Counted from the first letter of the stretch, positions 18,548 to 27,298 are shown. The stretch: 64,000 nt of DNA from Methylotenera sp. (GCF_029945705.1 NZ_JAQSDC010000045.1:48583-112582), one strand, 5' to 3'. Program-made: numbers and translations. The notes: generated by a model not told the origin, from the sequence alone.

Positions 18548-19357
18548 TTATTTTGTATAGAGACTTTCCCAAAACTTCCACCAAACGCGTTCGTCAGCAG
18601 GGGCGCCACTGCCTAGCAGGGCGCTATTCGGATAGTTTGTTTCTAAAATGCGCACAGTATCCTTTTTAAGATCATCTAAGCCCATTAAGTCGTAAGCACT
18701 AATCATGGTGACTAGCGCTTGTTCAACGCCAGGAGTTTGTGGGTAGTATTCCAGCACGTATTTGCAACGATTAATAGCGGCTAGGTAAGCTTGGCGTTTC
18801 ATGTAGTAATTGGCTACATCTAGTTCATGGTCTGACAAGCTATTTGCTAAATAAACCATGCGTTGCGTAGCATCTTTTATATATTTGCTGTTTGGGTAGC
18901 GTGTGACTAAATCTTTAAATGTGACAAAAGAATCACGTAGTGAGCGGGGGTCGCGATCGCTAATTTGCTGTTTAGTTAGTTTTTCAATCACGCCGCGTTC
19001 GTTAAATACAGCTAGGCCTTTTAGATAATAGGCGTAATCAACATTAGGGTGATTGGGGTGCAATTTAATGAAACGGTCAGCCGCTGCAACACATAAAACG
19101 GGGTCTTGTTTTTTGAATTGAGCGTAGGCAGTTTCAAGCTGGGCTTGGGCTGCGAAACGTCCATTGGGGTAGCGAGATTCTAGCTTGCCAAAATAGACAA
19201 TGGCTTTATCATAGTCTTTATCACGCATTTTTTCGGAACCCATTTGATAAATGCGTTCCGCTGTTAAGCCTTTGGTATCATCCAATTCTGTAGGCGCACC
19301 AAATATAGCGCAACCATTCATTAACAAGGCGAACATTAAAATTAAGATATACTTCAT
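18548..19357 (-). CDS. bamD: Outer membrane protein assembly factor BamD
   Basis: Essential lipoprotein of the BAM complex. Signal peptide and lipobox are at the N-terminus (FALLMNGCAIFG, Cys 16). TPR-like repeats follow: AERIYQMGSEKMRDKDYDKA, then YPNGRFAAQAQLETAYAQFK, then HPNHPNVDYAYYLKGLA. At 269 aa it is the usual length. It is divergent from rluD (40-bp gap), which is the classic bamD/rluD/pgeF arrangement in proteobacteria. Confidence 0.96.
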   Translation of the reverse strand: MKYILILMFALLMNGCAIFGAPTELDDTKGLTAERIYQMGSEKMRDKDYDKAIVYFGKLESRYPNGRFAAQAQLETAYAQFKKQDPVLCVAAADRFIKLHPNHPNVDYAYYLKGLAVFNERGVIEKLTKQQISDRDPRSLRDSFVTFKDLVTRYPNSKYIKDATQRMVYLANSLSDHELDVANYYMKRQAYLAAINRCKYVLEYYPQTPGVEQALVTMISAYDLMGLDDLKKDTVRILETNYPNSALLGSGAPADERVWWKFWESLYTK

Positions 19358-19397
19358 GCCGAAACCTACTTTAAGAAATTAGTAATAATTATAACCG

Positions 19398-20489
19398 ATG
19401 ACAGACGCTACTCCACAACCACTTAATAATACTCTTACACTGACTATTTCAAACGATTTAGGCGGATTACGCTTAGATGTTGCTTTGCAACGTATGTTGC
19501 CTGAGCACTCACGTTCACGTTTACAAACTTGGATAAAAGAAGGCTTAGTCACTGTAGATAAATTGCCTAGCACCTCTAAAACCAAAGTGTGGGGCGGCGA
19601 GCATGTGATAGTGCAGGTGCAAGCCAAGCCAGAAAACTACGCCTATGTTGCAGAAGATATTCCGCTGGATATAGTGTTTGAAGATGACCATATCATGATC
19701 ATCAATAAGCCTGCCGGCATGGTGGTGCATCCAGCAGCGGGTAATTGGGGTGGCACGCTGCTAAATGCTTTACTTTTTCACGCGCCGCAATTAAAAGATG
19801 TGCCGCGCGCAGGTATTGTTCACAGACTAGACAAAGACACCAGCGGCATATTAGTGGTGGCAAAAACCTTAGCTGCACAAACAAATTTAGTTCGCCAGTT
19901 GCAGGCGCGTACAGTGAAGCGTGAATATCGCGCCATTGTATGGGGTCAGTTATGGCGTAATGGCGTTGTGGACCAAGCCATTGGACGTGACCCACGTTCG
20001 CGTACCAAAATGGCGCTAAATCGTATGGGTAAACCAGCCATTACGCGTTATGAAATATTAGAACGATTTTCAGTACAAACGTATTTGCGTTGTAATTTGG
20101 AAACAGGTCGTACCCATCAAATCCGTGTACACATGCAGTCTTTAAAAGCGCCTATCGTGGGTGACCCTGTGTATGGGTTCCGTGGCATTATTCCTATCCG
20201 CGTGATGACGCAAACTTTACGTGATGAAGTTAGTCAATTCAACAGGCAAGCCTTACATGCGATTAAGCTTGGCTTAATGCATCCAGCGACTAATGAGTTT
20301 ATGGAATGGCAAATTGAGCTGGCTGATGACATGAAAGCTTTGCTAGAAGCCATGCGCCACGAAGATCCACGTAATGAAGATGAAGAAGAGTTTGAGTTTA
20401 GCTCTGAGCCTTATTTGTCAGACGAGGATTATGAGGACGATGAAGACTTTGACGAAGATGATGATTTGGAACTCGAAGACGAAGAGTAA
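19398..20489 (+). CDS. rluD: 23S rRNA pseudouridine synthase RluD, with acidic C-terminal tail
   Basis: Makes pseudouridines in helix 69 of 23S rRNA. An N-terminal S4 domain (LDVALQRMLPEHSRSRLQTW) is followed by the synthase domain with the catalytic Asp145 in HRLDKDTSG and the RTHQIRVH motif near 238. The protein is 363 aa, longer than E. coli RluD. The extra length is an unusually acidic tail of about 43 residues (321-363), almost all Asp and Glu. It is divergent from bamD and is followed 5 bp later by pgeF. Confidence 0.95.
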   Translation: MTDATPQPLNNTLTLTISNDLGGLRLDVALQRMLPEHSRSRLQTWIKEGLVTVDKLPSTSKTKVWGGEHVIVQVQAKPENYAYVAEDIPLDIVFEDDHIMIINKPAGMVVHPAAGNWGGTLLNALLFHAPQLKDVPRAGIVHRLDKDTSGILVVAKTLAAQTNLVRQLQARTVKREYRAIVWGQLWRNGVVDQAIGRDPRSRTKMALNRMGKPAITRYEILERFSVQTYLRCNLETGRTHQIRVHMQSLKAPIVGDPVYGFRGIIPIRVMTQTLRDEVSQFNRQALHAIKLGLMHPATNEFMEWQIELADDMKALLEAMRHEDPRNEDEEEFEFSSEPYLSDEDYEDDEDFDEDDDLELEDEE

Positions 20490-20494
20490 ATGCC

Positions 20495-21268
20495 ATGTCT
20501 GATTTGCATTTTCCTGATTTAAATTTCATAGTCCCAAACTGGCCTGCACCAGCCAATGTTAAGGCCTTGCAAACAACCCGCTTAGGTGGCGTTAGCCTAG
20601 CCCCTTATGCGAGTTTGAATTTAGGTGCGCATGTCAGCGATAATGCTATTGCCGTCGCCAAAAATCGCCAATTATTAAGTCCTTATTTACCTAGTGAGCC
20701 TGTTTGGGTGAATCAAGTACACGGTGTTGACGTGATAGATGCTGCACAAAGCACTTGTTTGCAAAATGCCGATGCGGCGTTTACCACTCAAGCGAACGTG
20801 GTGTGCGTCACAATGACGGCAGACTGTTTGCCTGTATTGTTGTGTGACAAGTCTGGAACTGTAGTTGCAGCTGTACATGCAGGTTGGCGCGGTTTGTGTG
20901 ATGGTGCGATTGAAGCGGCTGTTAACAAACTGCCCGTTGAAAAAAGCGAGATTTTAGCTTGGCTTGGCCCTGCGATTGGCCCTGATGCTTTTGAAGTGGG
21001 TGATGAAGTCAGGCAGCAATTTATGCAGCATGATTCTCATGCTGAGCAAGCATTCAAGCCGCATGGCGATCATAAAGAAAACCAAAAGTGGCTTTGCAAT
21101 ATGTATTTAATCGCACAGCAACGCTTAAAAAATGTGGGCGTTAAGCAAATCTACGGCGGTAGCGTTAATGAGGATTTTTGCACTTATACCGATGAAGCGC
21201 GCTTTTTCTCATTCAGGCGAGATAATGTGACTGGTCGCATGGCTAGTTTGATTTGGTTAGATAATTAA
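20495..21268 (+). CDS. pgeF: Polyphenol oxidase / purine nucleoside phosphorylase family protein PgeF (YfiH)
   Basis: A 257-residue DUF152 laccase-domain protein. Family members act as peptidoglycan-editing factors and have purine nucleoside phosphorylase/deaminase activity. The zinc-site motifs are seen in WVNQVHGVDV, TADCLPVLLCD and VAAVHAGWRGL, and the end reads YTDEARFFSFRRD. The rluD-pgeF pairing is conserved in proteobacteria. The stop overlaps by 4 bp with the stop of the convergent dioxygenase gene. Confidence 0.94.
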   Translation: MSDLHFPDLNFIVPNWPAPANVKALQTTRLGGVSLAPYASLNLGAHVSDNAIAVAKNRQLLSPYLPSEPVWVNQVHGVDVIDAAQSTCLQNADAAFTTQANVVCVTMTADCLPVLLCDKSGTVVAAVHAGWRGLCDGAIEAAVNKLPVEKSEILAWLGPAIGPDAFEVGDEVRQQFMQHDSHAEQAFKPHGDHKENQKWLCNMYLIAQQRLKNVGVKQIYGGSVNEDFCTYTDEARFFSFRRDNVTGRMASLIWLDN

Positions 21269-22056
21269 CTGCTGTAAATCACGCTACGCATACTCAAAGC
21301 ACCTAAATCAAAATCTTCTGTTAGAAACTGCATGCTGTCATCAGTGTGCTTAACTGCCGCAATGTACAACAAAGGCAAGTAATGTTCATCTGTAGGCACT
21401 GCAAATCTCGCTGAATCGCCAGCCAGAGATATATCTAGTAAGGCGGCCTCATCTTCTGATACCAAAGCTTTTTTAATGTAATCGTCAAATGCAATAGTCC
21501 ACTCAGCCGTTTTGCCTTGCATGTTGAGCTTGCCTAAGTTATGCACGATGTTGCCACTGCCTATCATCATTACGCCTTGTTGACGTAAGCTGGCTAATTG
21601 CTTAGCTAGCTTAAAATGTTGCGCAAAATTTAGACTCACATCTAAACTAAGTTGAAAAACTGGCACGTCCGCTTTAGGGAAAAGAGATTGTAGAACTGTC
21701 CATGCGCCATGGTCTAAACCCCAATCTAATGTACTTGTTATTTGATTGGCAGGAAATAAATCACAGACCATCTTTGCGTATTTAGGCGAGCCTGGGGCAG
21801 GGTATTGCTGAGCGAATAGCTCTGCTGGGAAACCGCCAAAATCGTGTATGGTTTGTGGGTTTTCTACTACACAAACTTGTGTGCCGCGCGTTTGCCAATG
21901 TGCGGAAATGCATAGTATTGCGTTTGGCTTAGGCAAACGCTTACCCAAAGCTAGCCATGCCTCACGATATGGATTGTCCGTTATCGCATTCATGGGGTTG
22001 CCGTGACCAATAAAAATGGCTGGCATGCGCGTAATATTTTCTTGGTTTTTCATCAT
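21265..22056 (-). CDS. DODA-type extradiol ring-cleavage dioxygenase family protein (YgiD-like)
   Basis: A 263-residue member of the class III extradiol dioxygenase family (LigB superfamily). Metal-binding histidines are visible in IFIGHGNPMNAI near the start, ISAHWQTRG (about 51) and GSGNIVHNLGKLN (about 167); DWGLDHGAWTVL is a strong family motif. E. coli YgiD shows DOPA 4,5-dioxygenase activity, but the physiological substrate is not known and cannot be told here. It is convergent with pgeF, overlapping only at the stop codons. Confidence 0.88.
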   Translation of the reverse strand: MMKNQENITRMPAIFIGHGNPMNAITDNPYREAWLALGKRLPKPNAILCISAHWQTRGTQVCVVENPQTIHDFGGFPAELFAQQYPAPGSPKYAKMVCDLFPANQITSTLDWGLDHGAWTVLQSLFPKADVPVFQLSLDVSLNFAQHFKLAKQLASLRQQGVMMIGSGNIVHNLGKLNMQGKTAEWTIAFDDYIKKALVSEDEAALLDISLAGDSARFAVPTDEHYLPLLYIAAVKHTDDSMQFLTEDFDLGALSMRSVIYSS

Positions 22057-22219
22057 GTAAAATTAATTGTGCTAATTAATTGATATATCGCATTATGTTG
22101 GGATGGTTACGGTTTTAACAAGCAATCAAATACGACTAAGGCTTTGCTTACATATATTCAGTATAATGCACACTTCGTCAGTTTGTTTAGATCACCTTTT
22201 AAGCCTTATTTGAAACGCT

Positions 22220-23125
22220 ATGTTAAACCTAACCATCAATTCTGCACCGTTGTCTGTACTTAGTTGGATTGTTCTATCCAGCTTATTGGGTGGAGTATTG
22301 AGTGTTTGCTTGGCTGCCTTGTTTGCGCTCAACGTTCGCACCTCATGGGTGCCAATGCTCGTGAGTTATGCGATTGGTGCGATGTTGGGTGCTGTGTTTT
22401 TAGAAATTTTGCCACATGCATTTAGCATCGCTGGCAGTGTTGAAAAGGTTTCTGCAACGCTGCTAATTGGCTTACTGTTATTTTTTGTATTAGAGAAATT
22501 AGTCATTTGGCGCCACTGTCATGGCGACCATTGCGAAGTGCATGCGGTACATACTGAAGAAAATTGCCCAGTCACACATCCAGAAAAAGAAGGTGGCGCT
22601 AAATATCGCGCAGTTAACGCTCAGCAACCAACCATTTTACTTAGCGATGCTCACAGCCATTCGCACATCCACGATGGCGGCAGAAGTGGCTTAATGATTA
22701 TGATAGGCGATACTTTTCATAATTTTATCGATGGTATCTTGATTGCTGCCGCATTTACGGCGGATATTAAATTAGGGGTGGTGACGGCGCTGGCGATTAT
22801 CGCGCATGAAATTCCGCAAGAAGTTGGTGATTTCTTAATCTTGCTTCATTCAGGCTATACAAAAAAACAGGCTTTAATTTTTAACTTGGTTTCAAGCGTG
22901 GCGACGATGGTGGGTGGTTTGATGGCCTATTTTGCCTTGCAATATGTGCAAAGCTGGATTCCTGTTATTTTAGCTTTAGCGGCATCGAGTTTGCTGTACG
23001 TGGCAGTGGCAGATTTAATTCCAGGTTTGCACAAACGTACAGAATTAAAAGCCACCATTGCGCAAGTATTACTCATCTCGATTGGCGTTAGCACTATCTT
23101 GGCTGCTCACTTCTTCCTCGAGTAA
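22220..23125 (+). CDS. ZIP family divalent metal transporter
   Basis: A 301-residue inner-membrane protein with about eight hydrophobic helices. The ZIP metal-site motifs are seen in DTFHNFIDGILIAAAF (helix IV, HNxxD) and IAHEIPQEVGDF (helix V, HExPQE). Between helices III and IV is a His-rich cytoplasmic loop (HCHGDHCEVHAVH and HSHSHIHDGG), typical of zinc or iron transporters. It is probably a zinc importer; the metal cannot be fixed from sequence. Its last 57 bases overlap the 3' end of a gene on the other strand. Confidence 0.92.
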   Translation: MLNLTINSAPLSVLSWIVLSSLLGGVLSVCLAALFALNVRTSWVPMLVSYAIGAMLGAVFLEILPHAFSIAGSVEKVSATLLIGLLLFFVLEKLVIWRHCHGDHCEVHAVHTEENCPVTHPEKEGGAKYRAVNAQQPTILLSDAHSHSHIHDGGRSGLMIMIGDTFHNFIDGILIAAAFTADIKLGVVTALAIIAHEIPQEVGDFLILLHSGYTKKQALIFNLVSSVATMVGGLMAYFALQYVQSWIPVILALAASSLLYVAVADLIPGLHKRTELKATIAQVLLISIGVSTILAAHFFLE

Positions 23126-23311
23126 AGATTCTTGGCGTAAAGATTGTTGATGTTTTTTAAAGCGTCTGTGGTTGACGCCTAATATCCATAATAATAATGC
23201 GCAAGGTAATAGTCCGTAGAATGTAAAGGTTAGCACACCTGCTGTGATGGTTTTTTCAGTCGCAGCCATGAGCACGGTAATGTATAGCCAAGCAATTGCA
23301 ATAATGTACAT
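23069..23311 (-). CDS. Small two-span membrane protein, conserved hypothetical
   Basis: An 80-residue protein with two hydrophobic segments (IIAIAWLYITVLMAAT and VLTFTFYGLLPCALLLWILG) and a charged tail. I recall similar short proteins starting MYIIAIAWLYV in other betaproteobacteria, which supports a real gene; no function is known to me. Its 3' end overlaps the ZIP transporter gene by 57 bp in antiparallel orientation, so the last 19 codons are constrained by both reading frames. Confidence 0.7.
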   Translation of the reverse strand: MYIIAIAWLYITVLMAATEKTITAGVLTFTFYGLLPCALLLWILGVNHRRFKKHQQSLRQESLLEEEVSSQDSANANRDE

Positions 23312-23414
23312 ATAAGTTTTTAAAAAATTAAAACATCGTCACTAATCGTCACTGTATGTCTAGACGTTTTAATTTTAGTTTCACCCTATTTAAATTAGAA
23401 ATGTGAGTTTTATA

Positions 23415-24752
23415 ATGAGTTTATCAAATCCAAAAGTTGGTTTCGTCTCTCTAGGTTGCCCTAAAGCGGGCTCAGATGCAGAGCGTATTCTCACCCAATT
23501 GCGTGCAGAAGGCTATGAAATTTCAGGCAGCTATGAAGATGCCGATTTAGTGGTAGTCAATACCTGCGGCTTTATTGATAGCGCGGTAGAAGAATCACTA
23601 GATGCCATTGGTGAGGCGATTGCCAAAAATGGCAAGGTGATTGTGACTGGCTGCTTAGGTGCGAAAAAAGGCGTGGTAGAGGCGGCGCATCCAAGCGTGC
23701 TAGCCGTGACAGGCCCGCATGCGCTTGAGGAAGTGATGACAGCTGTGCATGCTAACTTGCCAAAACTGCACGAGCCATTTATCGATTTAGTACCGCCACA
23801 AGGCATACGCCTAACCCCTAGTCATTATGCGTATTTGAAAATTTCAGAAGGCTGTAACCACCGTTGTAGTTTCTGCATTATTCCGAGTATGCGTGGCGAT
23901 TTAGTTAGCCGTCCAATTGGTGAAGTGCTGAACGAAGCTGAGAACTTAGTCAAAGCAGGCGTGAGTGAGATTCTAGTCATCTCACAAGATACTTCTGCAT
24001 ACGGGGTCGATGTGAAATACCGTCCAGGCTTTTGGAATGGTCGCCCAGTGAAAACGCGTATGACTGAGCTTTGTCAAAGTTTGAGTGATCTAGGCGTTTG
24101 GACGCGCTTGCATTATGTTTATCCTTATCCTCATGTGGACGAAGTGATTCCCTTAATGGCAGACGGCTTGATTCTGCCTTATTTAGATGTGCCATTTCAG
24201 CACGCCAGCCCACGTATTTTAAAGGCGATGAAACGCCCAGCCCATGCAGAGAACAACCTTGCACGTATTAAAGCATGGCGTGAAATCTGCCCTGATATTA
24301 CGGTAAGAAGTACCTTTATTGCAGGCTTCCCTGGTGAAACTGAGGATGACTTCCAAATGCTACTAGATTTCTTAGAAGAAGCGCAATTAGATAGAGTAGG
24401 CTGTTTTGCTTATTCTGCAGTGGATGGCGCAAAAGCGAATGAGTTGCCAGACCAAGTGCCAGAAGAAGTAAAGCAAGAGCGCTTAAGCCGCTTTATGGCA
24501 GTGCAAGAGCGTATTAGCGCGGCTAAATTACACAACAAAATCGGCAGTATTCAAACGGTGTTGGTCGATGAAATTGTGCAAGATTCTGAAGGTAATATTG
24601 AAGCGATTGGCCGCACCAAGGCCGATGCACCGGAGATTGATGGTGTGGTGTATATGGAAGATGCAGATGGTTTAACACCGGGTGATTTTGTGGAAGTTGA
24701 GATTTATAGTGCGGATGGCCATGATTTGCGCGGCGGGCCGCCGAGAGCTTAG
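23415..24752 (+). CDS. rimO: Ribosomal protein S12 methylthiotransferase RimO
   Basis: Radical-SAM enzyme that adds a methylthio group to Asp88 of ribosomal protein S12. The N-terminal MTTase domain has cysteines in [10 protein letters not shown] and NTCGFID, plus GCLGAKK; the radical-SAM motif is [12 protein letters not shown]; a TRAM domain ends the protein. I start at ATG 23415 because this matches the family N-terminus and GTGAG sits 7 bases upstream. A GTG at 23403 in the same frame would add four residues (449 aa). The motif CPKAGSD replaces the commoner CPKxxVDSE. Confidence 0.95.
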   Translation: MSLSNPKVGFVSLGCPKAGSDAERILTQLRAEGYEISGSYEDADLVVVNTCGFIDSAVEESLDAIGEAIAKNGKVIVTGCLGAKKGVVEAAHPSVLAVTGPHALEEVMTAVHANLPKLHEPFIDLVPPQGIRLTPSHYAYLKISEGCNHRCSFCIIPSMRGDLVSRPIGEVLNEAENLVKAGVSEILVISQDTSAYGVDVKYRPGFWNGRPVKTRMTELCQSLSDLGVWTRLHYVYPYPHVDEVIPLMADGLILPYLDVPFQHASPRILKAMKRPAHAENNLARIKAWREICPDITVRSTFIAGFPGETEDDFQMLLDFLEEAQLDRVGCFAYSAVDGAKANELPDQVPEEVKQERLSRFMAVQERISAAKLHNKIGSIQTVLVDEIVQDSEGNIEAIGRTKADAPEIDGVVYMEDADGLTPGDFVEVEIYSADGHDLRGGPPRA

Positions 24753-24812
24753 ATTGTGTTAAAAAATATTTAATAGTATCTTTCTATAATATTTTAATGT
24801 TCGAGGTTACCT

Positions 24813-25121
24813 ATGAAGCGTTCAGCATTTAGATACTTTTCTCTGATTTTGATAGTCTTGATTATAGCTGCATGTGATAATTCCTCGTCAACTAAGCAAA
24901 CGCCTGCAAATGCAGTGGGAGACACCCCAGTACGCTTCATTATTTGTGATGTTGGAGACGTTGGATGCAAGGTGTTTGCACGTTTCGATACTTTAGGTTC
25001 TTGTGAGGTTCATAAAACTTTTTCAAGTTCACTATGTGATTTTGACACAGACCCACAAAATATAAGTTGTAAAAAACAAAATGAACGGGAAAGTTCTGTT
25101 GTTACGTATTGCCTCTTATAA
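24813..25121 (+). CDS. Small cysteine-rich lipoprotein, unknown
   Basis: A 102-residue protein with a signal peptide and lipobox (LIVLIIAACDN, Cys about 21). The mature part is short and contains seven further cysteines (in IICDVGDVGCKV, GSCEV, SSLCDF, ISCKK and YCLL), suggesting disulfides in the periplasm. I do not recognise a family. GAGGTTACCT lies just before the ATG. It is on the same strand as rimO, 60 bp downstream, and directly precedes the repeat-rich stretch at 25140-25830. Confidence 0.6.
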   Translation: MKRSAFRYFSLILIVLIIAACDNSSSTKQTPANAVGDTPVRFIICDVGDVGCKVFARFDTLGSCEVHKTFSSSLCDFDTDPQNISCKKQNERESSVVTYCLL

Positions 25122-25144
25122 GTTTCTTTCTCACCTCTAGGCGA

Positions 25145-25698
25145 GTTACTTTATTTTGCTTGCCCAAAATAAAGTAACCAAACAAAAAGGAACCCCCTAC
25201 CGCTTGTTTCCTGCGCTGCTCAGCCATATGGGTGGCAAGCGGTAACCGTAAAGGTCATCCCCATCATCACGAATTGCTCAAGCAATTGTTCTGATGTGAA
25301 AACTCGCTTCGCTCAAACAGCCGCTTACCGAAAACTCCCATAAAGCTTGCCCTGCTCGGCGCGGTAGCAGGGGATAGAAGGTCAAAAGCATGTTGTTTTG
25401 ATAGTTTTATATATGCCCTGCGAGCCAATATCCATACGGGTCACAGAGCAGGTGAGTTGAAGGTCAAAGGCGGTGATGTTCACGCTATGTTGGGTGAAAC
25501 TATTCCCCTTTGCGCCACGCTGAGCAACGCAGACATAAAGGTGGTTTCAGCAAGCGGCTGTTTGAGCCAAATGATTTTTTTTGGCGAGTTTCCGTTTGCT
25601 GCCTTTATGTTGAGTAGCGCAAGGGAGCCGCTAGGCCGTGGTGTTGGGGTGCCGTTTTGTTTGGTTACTTTCTTTTTAGGCAGTTAAAAGAAAGTAAC
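25145..25698. repeat. Non-coding repetitive element with hairpin ends (MITE/REP-like)
   Basis: The stretch 25122-25845 has no credible gene. The left end is a 14-bp perfect hairpin (25145-25158 with 25165-25178, core GTTACTTTATTTTG). The right end is a 13-bp hairpin (25664-25676 with 25686-25698, core GTTACTTTCTTTT). The sequence inside the left hairpin, 25171-25193, matches the reverse complement of the right end in 21 of 23 bases. An internal 16-bp perfect inverted repeat pairs 25311-25326 with 25552-25567 (GCTCAAACAGCCGCTT). No transposase is present. I recall similar AAAGTAACCAAACAAAA-type repeats in other proteobacterial genomes; the exact family is not named here. Confidence 0.72.
25409..25455. 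repeat. Direct repeat, copy 1
   Basis: A 27-base stretch (25409-25435, core TGCCCTGCGAGCCAATATCC) is repeated exactly at 25784-25810. Similarity continues for about 20 more bases (GGGT.. ending GCAGGTG). The copy ends in an imperfect hairpin pairing TGCCCTG with CAGAGCA. Confidence 0.75.
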
Positions 25699-25783
25699 TA
25701 GCTGTCGGGCTACCCCCGACATGGTTCAATCAACTACGAATGTTGTCAAAGCCACTGAATCTGACTAGGCGTAACGAATTCAA

Positions 25784-25830
25784 ATATATGCCCTGCGAGC
25801 CAATATCCATGAGGGTTGCAGGGCAGGTGT
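25784..25830. repeat. Direct repeat, copy 2, with intact hairpin
   Basis: Second copy of the 27-base repeat, 375 bp after the first. In this copy TGCCCTGC (25789-25796) pairs perfectly with GCAGGGCA (25818-25825), forming an 8-bp stem. It lies just downstream of the repeat element and 16 bp from the 3' end of the HxlR gene, so it could also serve as a transcription end for that gene. Confidence 0.75.
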
Positions 25831-25845
25831 TTTGAGTATGTTTCA

Positions 25846-26238
25846 CTATTTCAAATTCAATTTATCGTAATCTTGTTGTGCGGCTAGCACTTCTTTAATG
25901 TTGGTTTCTGACCAAGTCTTAACCGCGTAAAGTAAGTCTTTAAGTGTGTGCCCAAGGGGTGTCAGGGCGTATTCCACTTTTGGTGGCACGGTGGCATATA
26001 CTTTTCTGCTGACTAAGCCGTCGCGTTCTAAACCACGCAAGGTTTGCGTGAGCATTTTTTGTGAGATGCCGCCAATTTCACGCTGCAGATTGCTGAAGCG
26101 TTTGGTTTCGCTTTCTAGCAATATCATGACTAGCACTGTCCATTTATCTGCAATTCTATTAAGTATCAAGCGTGTTGGGCAGTCTGCATTAAATGCACAG
26201 GCTTGCTTTTGATTATCTAAGTTTTCTGATCCATCCAT
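25846..26238 (-). CDS. HxlR-family transcriptional regulator
   Basis: A 130-residue winged-helix regulator. The family core is clear: CPTRLILNRIADKWTVLVMI, then RFSNLQREIGGISQKMLTQT, then LRGLERDGLVSRKVY and the wing VEYALTPLGHTL. Cys in CAFNADCP near the N-terminus could be redox-sensing, as in YodB/QorR-like members that respond to quinones or electrophiles; this is inferred. It is divergent from a flavodoxin-like gene at 26425 with a 186-bp gap that carries an inverted repeat, so it probably controls that gene. Confidence 0.92.
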   Translation of the reverse strand: MDGSENLDNQKQACAFNADCPTRLILNRIADKWTVLVMILLESETKRFSNLQREIGGISQKMLTQTLRGLERDGLVSRKVYATVPPKVEYALTPLGHTLKDLLYAVKTWSETNIKEVLAAQQDYDKLNLK

Positions 26239-26253
26239 ATATAACCTCGTTCT

Positions 26254-26280
26254 ATATAGGTATCTAAAAAGTGCCTATAT
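26254..26280. promoter_or_regulatory. Candidate HxlR operator
   Basis: ATATAGG (26254-26260), a 13-base spacer, and CCTATAT (26274-26280) form a perfect 7-bp inverted repeat 16 bases upstream of the HxlR start codon. This is a likely autoregulatory site in the divergent promoter region shared with the flavodoxin-like gene. The link to this regulator is inferred from position. Confidence 0.5.
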
Positions 26281-26424
26281 GTTCTTCTGGTGCCTACTTA
26301 CTTAAAGTGACTAATGCAATTATACTGTCATCTGACAATTAAAAATATAGCCTTATGTTAGGTAAGACACAGACTTAAGGTGACTGAAATGCAATGATCA
26401 CTTTGTAAATATTGGAGAATAAAA

Positions 26425-26973
26425 ATGAGTAATGTAGTCGTGATTTACCACAGTGGTTATGGCCACACTAAGAAACAAGCTGAAGCTGTAGCTGAAGGTG
26501 CAAAGGCGGATTTAATTGCTATTAATGAAAACGGTGAAATTACCGATTCGGATTGGGCTAAATTGGATGAGGCAAAAGCTATCATTATGGGCTCACCAAC
26601 TTATATGGGTTCTGTCAGCTGGCAGTTTAAAAAATTTGCGGATGCAAGCTCTAAGGCTTGGTTTACACAAAAATGGAAAAATAAGATTTTTGCTGGCTTC
26701 ACTAATTCAGCCACGATGAACGGTGATAAAGCATCAACTATTCAGTATTTAATCACACTCTCAATGCAGCATTCTGGTGTTTGGGTGGGAACTGGCTTAA
26801 TGCCTTCAAATGCAAAAACAGCCAAGCATGGCGATGTGAATTATGTGGGTGGTTTTTCTGGTGCGTTAATGACGACCCCTAGCGATGCTTCTGCAGATGA
26901 AGTGAACGTGGGTGATTTAGAAACGGCGAAACTACTTGGCGCACGTATTGCTGAATTTGCAGCTAAGGCTTAA
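26425..26973 (+). CDS. Flavodoxin-like NAD(P)H:quinone oxidoreductase / FMN reductase family protein
   Basis: A 182-residue flavodoxin-fold protein. The phosphate-binding loop for FMN is YHSGYGHTKKQAEAVAEGA near residue 8, followed by IIMGSPTYMGSVSWQFKKF at about 53-71 and FAGFTNSATMNGDKAST at about 91-107. This is similar to WrbA-type quinone reductases but shorter. GGAG lies 8 bases before the ATG. It is divergent from the HxlR regulator, a pairing often seen for quinone- or aldehyde-responsive reductases. The substrate is unknown. Confidence 0.87.
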   Translation: MSNVVVIYHSGYGHTKKQAEAVAEGAKADLIAINENGEITDSDWAKLDEAKAIIMGSPTYMGSVSWQFKKFADASSKAWFTQKWKNKIFAGFTNSATMNGDKASTIQYLITLSMQHSGVWVGTGLMPSNAKTAKHGDVNYVGGFSGALMTTPSDASADEVNVGDLETAKLLGARIAEFAAKA

Positions 26974-26974
26974 T

Positions 26975-27298
26975 TTAAGCGAATAAGTCTTGATGAATGG
27001 GAGCAGGCCGCTGGCTATCAGCGCGCTCTTCTAAAAAGTCAAAGGTAAGCGGGCAGCGTGTAGGTTTTTTAGAGGCTTTGCGGCGTTTTGGCGTTGATGC
27101 TTCTAAATCTATAAATGGTGTTTGGCTGAGGCGAATGTAACCTGAGCTTGCAAGTTTTTGTGTGGTAATTTCAAATAGGCTTAATGGATTGTCGATGTTT
27201 TGCAATGTGACTAGAGATTGATTTACTTTTATTACGTTGTACATCACAAATTTAGCAGAGGTTTGCTTACCGTAAATTTCGCCAATTTGTACTTTCAC
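26975..27298 (-). CDS. Hypothetical protein, conserved small soluble protein
   Basis: I do not recognise this gene. A GTG at 27298 is chosen because a perfect GGAGG lies four bases upstream, giving about 107 residues (MKVQIGEIYGKQTSAKFVMY...); a GTG at 27325 would give 116 residues, but that GGAGG would then lie inside the gene. The N-terminal half looks like a small beta-rich domain (FVMYNVIKVNQSLVTLQN). The C-terminal half is basic (PKRRKASKKPTRCPLTF). The stop is 2 bp from the end of the convergent flavodoxin-like gene. A perfect 10-bp inverted repeat lies about 40 bp upstream. Confidence 0.6.
   Translation of the reverse strand: MKVQIGEIYGKQTSAKFVMYNVIKVNQSLVTLQNIDNPLSLFEITTQKLASSGYIRLSQTPFIDLEASTPKRRKASKKPTRCPLTFDFLEERADSQRPAPIHQDLFA

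Noticed and set aside
25457..25687. 76-aa open frame inside the repeat element
   Set aside because: It runs through the inverted-repeat sequence, ends in the right hairpin, and lacks a ribosome binding site; a translation of repeat DNA is more likely.
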